Source: Bacteroidota bacterium (GTDB lineage Bacteria; Bacteroidota; Bacteroidia; Cytophagales; Microscillaceae). Taken from it: DNA of 37,339 bases. Positions 32,676 through 37,339 of this stretch are shown here, one piece after another. Position 1 is the stretch's first letter. The number at the start of each line of letters is the position of its first letter. A program made the translations under genes and the position numbers. Where the stretch lies: positions 1-37,339 of the forward strand of contig RDXI01000022.1 of the NCBI GenBank assembly GCA_004292795.1. Reading direction: 5' to 3'. The notes below the pieces were generated by a model, which was not told the DNA's origin, did not search any database, and worked only from the letters and a program-made list of their open reading frames with translations.

Positions 32676-32680
32676 CTTTG
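32673..32680 (+). promoter_or_regulatory. Bacteroidota -7 box (TACCTTTG) of ftsK
   Basis: TACCTTTG, 30 bases before ATG 32711. The first three bases are shared with a TTGCCTAC motif. Confidence 0.65.
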
Positions 32681-32710
32681 CATAGACATTTAACATACTT
32701 TTTACTCCAA

Positions 32711-35557
32711 ATGGCAAAGACTACTTACAAAGAAAATAGTTTCAAAGACCCCGAAAGCGAAAAGCCTTGGCTACAACGCCTAAGCGACCTGACGATGCGA
32801 GATGTCCGTTTCCAATTAGTATTGGGCGGTTTCTTGTTGTTGGTGGCGTTTGCGTTGTTGGTGGCGTTTACGTCCTATTTTTTCACAGGCGTAGATGACC
32901 AAAGTATTGTGGAAGGGGGTATGCGTGATGATTTTCAACAAAATGCACAAGAAGTACAAAATTGGCTGGGACTTACAGGCGCGACTTTAGCACATATTTT
33001 TATTTTCAAATGGTTTGGCATTGCGGCGTTTGTGCTTGTGCCTATCATTTTTATATTGGGTTGGCGTTTGATATTCAAAACCGAGCTTTTTCCGCTCATG
33101 GAGGCGTTGAAATGGGGCGGTGTGGCTATTTTTTGGACAACTATTTTGCTAAGTGTTATCTTTCCTACGCGGTCAGGCATTGGCTTTTGGGGCGGAGGCA
33201 TTGGCTTTATGATGTCCGAATTGTTGCGGGCTTTGTTTGGTATGGGGGCTGTTGTGATAGTGTTGTTTGCGTTTGCGGTGTTCTTGTATTACTTCGTGCA
33301 AATGCCTGCTGAAATGCCCTCGCGTGAGGATATGCTGAAAAATTTTAGCAATCCCTTACGCAATCTTGCCTCCAAAATAGGCGAGTGGAAACCTACTACC
33401 AAAGATACAACCGCTACAGCTACAGTTACTCCTGACAAAACGACCAAAACGCCTTTAGACAAAACCATCATCTCGCCTACTGCGAAGACCACCCCGAAAG
33501 AAGAAGAACCCGAAGGCATCACGATTGAGATAGACAATAGCACACCCGAAGATGCTTTCTCGAAAGGAATTCCAAGAACAGACACCAAAGACAAGGACAA
33601 ACTCACGAAAACTATTCCGCCCAAAGACAAGGCATTTTCACGCCCCAATCCTAAAATAGAATTGGAGATTGAAGCATATCAACATGAGGAAGACGACAAA
33701 GATTTAGGCAAGACTCGACCACCCAAAGGCGTACAGAAAAAAATAGACTTTGAAGTTGAAGAAGGCGAGGAATTCGAACCCGAAGAAGAGCCTATCAAAT
33801 TCAAGCCTAATATCGACTCTAAGTTTGACCCCAAGACTATCATAGGCAAGGAGAGTTTTTCGGATATTCCCGACTTGCCACGCGAAACCATCAAGCCCAA
33901 GTCCTCGCCTGATGACATAGAGGAAATGCTGGAGGAAATAGCTGAAGACGAAAAAGAAAACCCTAAATTGGTGCGAAAATTGGAAATCGCGCCTGTGGAA
34001 GAGGAAAAAGAAGAAGACGTTATCAAACCTACTTCGATAGACGAATCAGGCTTGTATGACCCCACGCTTGATTTGAGCCGTTATATGAAGCCTATCCCTG
34101 AACTTTTGAATGAAACAGTGGCGGGGCGTAGGCAAGTTACGAATGAAGAACTCGAAGCGAACAAAGACCGCATTGTGGAAACGTTGAGCAATTATGGCAT
34201 AGGCATTTCGCAAATCAAGGCAACCATTGGACCCACTGTAACGCTGTACGAGATTATCCCAGAGGCAGGTGTGCGCATTTCGAAAATCAAAAATTTGGAA
34301 GATGACATCGCACTTAGCTTGGCGGCATTGGGCATCAGGATTATCGCGCCTATACCAGGGAAGGGCACGATTGGTATAGAAGTTCCAAACAAAAAACGCG
34401 AAATGGTGACGATGCGTGCCATTTTGGAGTCCGACATTTTCCGCAATACCGAAAAAGTCTTGCCTGTGATTTTGGGCAAGTCTATCACGAATGAAATCGT
34501 GGTGGCTGACCTTGCGAAAATGCCTCACGTGCTTATGGCGGGTGCAACGGGGCAAGGTAAATCTGTAGGCTTGAATGTATTTTTGACTTCGCTCATTTAC
34601 AAAAAACACCCTGCCGAACTCAAATTTGTGTTGATTGACCCGAAAAAGGTGGAATTAACGCTTTTCAATCGTATAGAAAAACATTTCTTGGCAAAACTAC
34701 CCGGAGATGACGAGGCTATCATTACGGACACTTCGAAAGTAGTGGCTACGCTTACCTCCCTTTGTATGGAAATGGACAGCCGTTATTCGCTCTTGAAAGA
34801 TGCCTCTTGTCGCAATATTCAGGAATACAACACCAAGTTTCGCCACAGAAGGCTGAACCCGAAAAAGGGGCATAAATTTTTACCATATATTGTGTTGGTA
34901 ATTGATGAGTTGGCGGATTTGATGATGGTGGCAGGCAAGGAAGTTGAACAGCCCATTGCGCGTTTGGCGCAGTTGGCGCGTGCCATTGGCATACACTTGA
35001 TAGTAGCCACACAACGCCCTTCGGTAAACGTGATTACAGGTATTATCAAGGCGAACTTCCCTGCACGTTTGTCGTTCAAAGTTACGTCTAAGATTGACTC
35101 ACGCACTATCCTTGATGCTGGTGGAGCGGAGCAGTTGGTAGGGCAAGGCGATTTCTTGTTTTCGATGGGTTCGGATATTATTCGTTTGCAATGTCCGTTT
35201 ATCGATACGCCTGAAGTGGAGCGTATTTGCGATTTTATTGCCGAACAACAAGGCTATGGTCATGCGTATGAACTGCCTGAATTGCCCACAGATAGCGAGT
35301 TTTCGGGTAGTTTAGATGATGATGGCGACCGCGATCCTTTGTTCGAAGACGCGGCTCGAATTATTGTCTTGCATCAACAAGGTAGCACTTCTTTGTTGCA
35401 ACGAAGGCTTAAACTTGGCTACAATCGCGCTGGGCGTTTGATTGACCAACTCGAAAAAGCGGGCATTGTAGGAGCTTTCGAAGGAAGCAAAGCCCGCGAG
35501 GTTTTGATAGCTGATGAGTACGCCCTCGAAAGGCTTTTGACGAGTATGGAGAAGTAA
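32711..35557 (+). CDS. ftsK: DNA translocase FtsK
   Basis: 948 residues from ATG 32711; an earlier in-frame TTG lies at the promoter box. Four transmembrane helices fall at about 36-58, 92-118, 130-150 and 165-197. An acidic, low-complexity linker (about 215-460; rich in E, D, K, P, T) follows. The motor domain has RecA-type motifs: Walker A AGATGQGKSVGLN (about 610), PHVLMAG before it, Walker B 'YIVLVIDELADLMM' (about 727), then 'RLAQLARAIGIHLIVATQRPSVNVITG', a conserved FtsK/SpoIIIE stretch. The C-terminal winged-helix gamma domain (about 880-948, GSTSLLQRRLKLGYNRAGRLIDQLEKAGIVG) is the part that reads orienting sequences in other species. It pumps chromosome termini through the division septum and couples to dimer resolution. 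Confidence 0.97.
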   Translation: MAKTTYKENSFKDPESEKPWLQRLSDLTMRDVRFQLVLGGFLLLVAFALLVAFTSYFFTGVDDQSIVEGGMRDDFQQNAQEVQNWLGLTGATLAHIFIFKWFGIAAFVLVPIIFILGWRLIFKTELFPLMEALKWGGVAIFWTTILLSVIFPTRSGIGFWGGGIGFMMSELLRALFGMGAVVIVLFAFAVFLYYFVQMPAEMPSREDMLKNFSNPLRNLASKIGEWKPTTKDTTATATVTPDKTTKTPLDKTIISPTAKTTPKEEEPEGITIEIDNSTPEDAFSKGIPRTDTKDKDKLTKTIPPKDKAFSRPNPKIELEIEAYQHEEDDKDLGKTRPPKGVQKKIDFEVEEGEEFEPEEEPIKFKPNIDSKFDPKTIIGKESFSDIPDLPRETIKPKSSPDDIEEMLEEIAEDEKENPKLVRKLEIAPVEEEKEEDVIKPTSIDESGLYDPTLDLSRYMKPIPELLNETVAGRRQVTNEELEANKDRIVETLSNYGIGISQIKATIGPTVTLYEIIPEAGVRISKIKNLEDDIALSLAALGIRIIAPIPGKGTIGIEVPNKKREMVTMRAILESDIFRNTEKVLPVILGKSITNEIVVADLAKMPHVLMAGATGQGKSVGLNVFLTSLIYKKHPAELKFVLIDPKKVELTLFNRIEKHFLAKLPGDDEAIITDTSKVVATLTSLCMEMDSRYSLLKDASCRNIQEYNTKFRHRRLNPKKGHKFLPYIVLVIDELADLMMVAGKEVEQPIARLAQLARAIGIHLIVATQRPSVNVITGIIKANFPARLSFKVTSKIDSRTILDAGGAEQLVGQGDFLFSMGSDIIRLQCPFIDTPEVERICDFIAEQQGYGHAYELPELPTDSEFSGSLDDDGDRDPLFEDAARIIVLHQQGSTSLLQRRLKLGYNRAGRLIDQLEKAGIVGAFEGSKAREVLIADEYALERLLTSMEK

Positions 35558-35570
35558 TCCCATTTGCATT

Positions 35571-35894
35571 ATGGAAAAAATAAAAAAATATGCCTCCATT
35601 GTCCATGCATTTTTAGAGGAATGTTGCGAAACCTCGCCCAACAGTCATATCGTTGTAGATACAACATCACATCATTATCAGTTGCTCAAGACAGGATATG
35701 ATTCTCATGGGACGTATTTTTTTAGGGTTCGTATGCACTTTCATATTCGAAAAGATGGAAAGGTTTGTATCTTGGAAAATACGACAGATATAGAAATTGG
35801 GGACTTTTTGATAGAACATGGTATTCCCAAAATAGATATATTGCCTGCCTTTATTCCAGAAGATGCACGTAAATTGGTGGGTTATGCGCTATAG
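35571..35894 (+). CDS. XisI-family protein (orphan)
   Basis: 107 residues, starting 14 bases after ftsK and ending inside the next gene. It matches the XisI (fdxN-element excision controlling factor) family along its whole length: 'MEKIKKYASIVHAFLEECCE', 'IVVDTTSHHYQLLKTGYDSHGTYFFRVRMHFHIRKDGKVCILENTTDIEIGDFLIEHGIPKIDILPAF'. The shared pattern is D...HYQL...GW/YD...R......H..I.DGK..I..d.TE..I...L...G.pK.dI.L.F. In cyanobacteria XisI and XisH assist XisF-dependent excision of the fdxN element. No XisH, integrase or element end is seen here, so another role is likely. It is probably co-transcribed from the ftsK side, as no promoter box was found in the gap. Confidence 0.85.
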   Translation: MEKIKKYASIVHAFLEECCETSPNSHIVVDTTSHHYQLLKTGYDSHGTYFFRVRMHFHIRKDGKVCILENTTDIEIGDFLIEHGIPKIDILPAFIPEDARKLVGYAL

Positions 35895-37002
35895 TCAGAC
35901 AAAAAATAAAAAAAAGATGCCTATACTTTTCCTCCTTTGCGGGGCGTTGCTTGCCTTGCCTACCCTTGCCTACGCGCAAGCTACCGACACTACGCATCAA
36001 TGGCGTACTTCGTTTTCGGGCTACATAGATGCCTATTATTGCTTTGATTTTGCCCAACCACAAAACAACGAAAGGGCGGGCTTTTGGTACAATCACCGAA
36101 GGCACAATGAAATAAATGTCAATCATGGCATTGTGAAAGCGTCTGTAAGTTCTAAGAATGTTCGAGGCAATATTGCCTTGATGATTGGGACGTATTCGCA
36201 ATACAACCTCATAAGCGAGCAGGAACTGATACGCAACATTTACGAGGGCAATGTGGGCGTGAAGCTATCCAAAAAAGCTAATTTTTGGGTTGATGCGGGT
36301 ATTTTTGCCTCGCATATTGGTTTCGAGAGTGCTATTTCCAAAGACTGTTGGACGCTTTTGCGCAGTATGTTGGCAGACAATACGCCCTACTATCTTTCAG
36401 GCGTGAAAACGACTTATACCTCGAACAATGAAAAGTGGATTTTGTCGGCTTTGGTAGCGAATGGCTGGCAACGCATCAGGCGTTTGCCCTACAATAGTAT
36501 GCCTTCGTTTGGCACGCAAGTACAATACTTGCCTACCAAGAAAGTAACGCTTAACCACAGCACGTACTTAGGCAATGAAGGCACAGACTCGCTGAAGCAA
36601 ATGCGTTTTTTTAATAACTTCTATGCTATTTGTACTTTGAGCGAAAAATGGGGCTTGATAGCAGGCTTTGACTTTGGTATGCAAGGCAATCAACAAACGA
36701 AAAAGACAAGGTTTTGGAATTCGTCTGCGGTAATGCTTCGCTACAAACTTACCTCCAAAGGCACGCTTTGCGCAAGAGTGGAGCATTACATAGACAAAGA
36801 TGGCGTAGTCATTGCCACAGGCTCGCCTAATGGTTTTCAAACCCTCGCCTACTCGCTCAATTTTGATTATGCTCCTGCCGAAAATTTGCTTTGGCGCATC
36901 GAAGCACGTGGCTTGGGTAGCAAGGACAATGTGCTACAACTCAACAATCAGCCCTCCAAACAAAACTATGTCTTAGCTACTTCGATGGCAGTTTCGTTTT
37001 AG
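35884..37002 (+). CDS. BBP2-family outer-membrane porin
   Basis: 372 residues from ATG 35884, overlapping the XisI gene by 11 bases. The alternative ATG 35917 would give a signal peptide without any basic residue before its hydrophobic core, so the upstream codon, adding RYSQTKNKKK, is preferred. Cleavage is expected near LALPTLAYAQ. The mature part is beta-strand rich from start to end with the family opening 'SGYIDAYYCFDFAQPQNNERAGFWYNHRRHNEINVNHG', then 'RGNIALMIGTYSQYN', 'NIYEGNVGVKLSKKANFWVDAGIFASHIGFESAISKD' and 'NTPYYLSGVKTTYTSNN'. It ends in a Phe (ATSMAVSF), as in outer-membrane barrels. The substrate is unknown. Translational coupling to XisI is possible from the overlap. Confidence 0.87.
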   Translation: MRYSQTKNKKKMPILFLLCGALLALPTLAYAQATDTTHQWRTSFSGYIDAYYCFDFAQPQNNERAGFWYNHRRHNEINVNHGIVKASVSSKNVRGNIALMIGTYSQYNLISEQELIRNIYEGNVGVKLSKKANFWVDAGIFASHIGFESAISKDCWTLLRSMLADNTPYYLSGVKTTYTSNNEKWILSALVANGWQRIRRLPYNSMPSFGTQVQYLPTKKVTLNHSTYLGNEGTDSLKQMRFFNNFYAICTLSEKWGLIAGFDFGMQGNQQTKKTRFWNSSAVMLRYKLTSKGTLCARVEHYIDKDGVVIATGSPNGFQTLAYSLNFDYAPAENLLWRIEARGLGSKDNVLQLNNQPSKQNYVLATSMAVSF

Positions 37003-37020
37003 ACTTCGCAACTCAAAACT

Positions 37021-37036
37021 ATTCACTCATTCACTC
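37021..37036 (+). repeat. Short TTCACTCA repeat
   Basis: Two copies of the ATTCACTC octamer unit also found in the arrays at 9023-9180, in the 43-base gap before the last gene. Confidence 0.6.
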
Positions 37037-37045
37037 CCTCAATCT

Positions 37046-37339
37046 ATGATAGCCCAACTGACCGATAAAATAGCCTCACTGTCCAAAAAACAGCAAAAAG
37101 AGGTGCTGAAATATGTAAATAAATTGTTGAAAAAAGCTAAAGAGAAAGCCCAACCTCTACAGCCTTACTACAACCCTAATCAGGTAGAATATACAGTGGA
37201 AGACATCAAAAACATCATAGCCAAGTTCCCTAAAAATAAAAAATGGACTTGGCATGATTTGCAAAACCCGCTCTATTTCCCCGAATTAGTAAAGTTTAAG
37301 GTAGAACTTTTAAAATACAAAATTTACATTATGCGACCT
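37046..37339 (+). CDS. Unknown protein, partial (right edge)
   Basis: 98 codons from ATG 37046, open to the window end. The N-terminal helix (MIAQLTDKIASLSKKQQKEV followed by LKYVNKLLKKAKEKA) resembles the start of small DUF2281-like or antitoxin-type proteins that begin with 'KI..LP.e.q.EV.dFv..L'. After this come VEYTVEDIKNIIAKFPKNKKWTWHDLQNP and LVKFKVELLKYKIYIM, with many Lys and Trp residues. No signal peptide. Family and full length cannot be decided because the gene is cut. No promoter consensus was found in the 43-base gap after the porin gene. Confidence 0.6.
   Translation, partial: MIAQLTDKIASLSKKQQKEVLKYVNKLLKKAKEKAQPLQPYYNPNQVEYTVEDIKNIIAKFPKNKKWTWHDLQNPLYFPELVKFKVELLKYKIYIMRP

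Noticed and set aside
35571-35894. Excisable genetic element around the XisI-like gene
   Set aside because: No recombinase, XisH or flanking direct repeats were seen, and the neighbours ftsK and porin are intact.
596-36546. The CTTGCCTAC motif as a KOPS- or Chi-like polar sequence
   Set aside because: Forward and reverse copies are nearly equal in number along the window, so there is no strand polarity of the kind these signals need. A window near the terminus could weaken this test.

Overview
The window looks like a chromosomal segment of a Bacteroidota, most likely a gliding or Cytophaga-like member of the Cytophagales. Three things support this. There are two very large secreted proteins with type IX secretion (T9SS) C-terminal regions. 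Nearly every gene has a Bacteroidota-type promoter box (TAnnTTTG, in the best cases with TTTG 20 bases upstream), and no Shine-Dalgarno sequences decide the starts. The gene set is also typical (ribH next to a membrane TPR gene, class I-type FtsK with an acidic linker, BBP2-like porin, WG-repeat lipoprotein). The exact genus cannot be told from the sequence. No tRNA, rRNA, CRISPR array, transposase, phage gene or riboswitch was seen.

Layout. 1-7386: one giant minus-strand gene, cut by the left edge, for a T9SS-exported protein of about ten tandem PPC-like modules. 7765-9022: a small conserved protein and a WG-repeat lipoprotein, divergently transcribed. 9178-12904: pdhB, a Nudix hydrolase, an MscS-type channel and an AraC-type regulator. 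12985-15398: a periplasmic degenerate metallo-beta-lactamase/TPR protein, convergent with an aspartokinase whose C-terminus looks damaged by an internal deletion. 15504-18912: ribH, the membrane TPR gene and guaB, all on minus. 19236-26111: mostly single-gene units (DUF1801, PH-like membrane protein, crotonase-fold enzyme, lipoprotein, radical SAM/SPASM enzyme, beta-propeller, cyclase-family hydrolase) separated by palindromic repeats. 26222-30295: a second giant secreted protein (IgGFc-binding-type head, PKD, seven Ig-like repeats, gliding-motility type B C-terminal domain). 30422-37339: rocD, a lipoprotein, ftsK, an orphan XisI-like gene, a BBP2 porin and a gene cut by the right edge.

The genes are mainly housekeeping (pyruvate oxidation, aspartate-family and ornithine metabolism, riboflavin and GMP synthesis, chromosome segregation) plus surface and envelope functions. 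Most are monocistronic, with their own promoter and often a stem-loop terminator.

The most striking signal is not a gene. The nonamer CTTGCCTAC / GTAGGCAAG (core TTGCCTAC) occurs about 43 times by eye, roughly equally on both strands, against about one expected by chance, and it is concentrated between genes. It behaves like a DNA uptake sequence or another genome-wide tag. The intergenic regions also hold several families of palindromic (REPIN-like) repeats and 7-8 bp tandem arrays.
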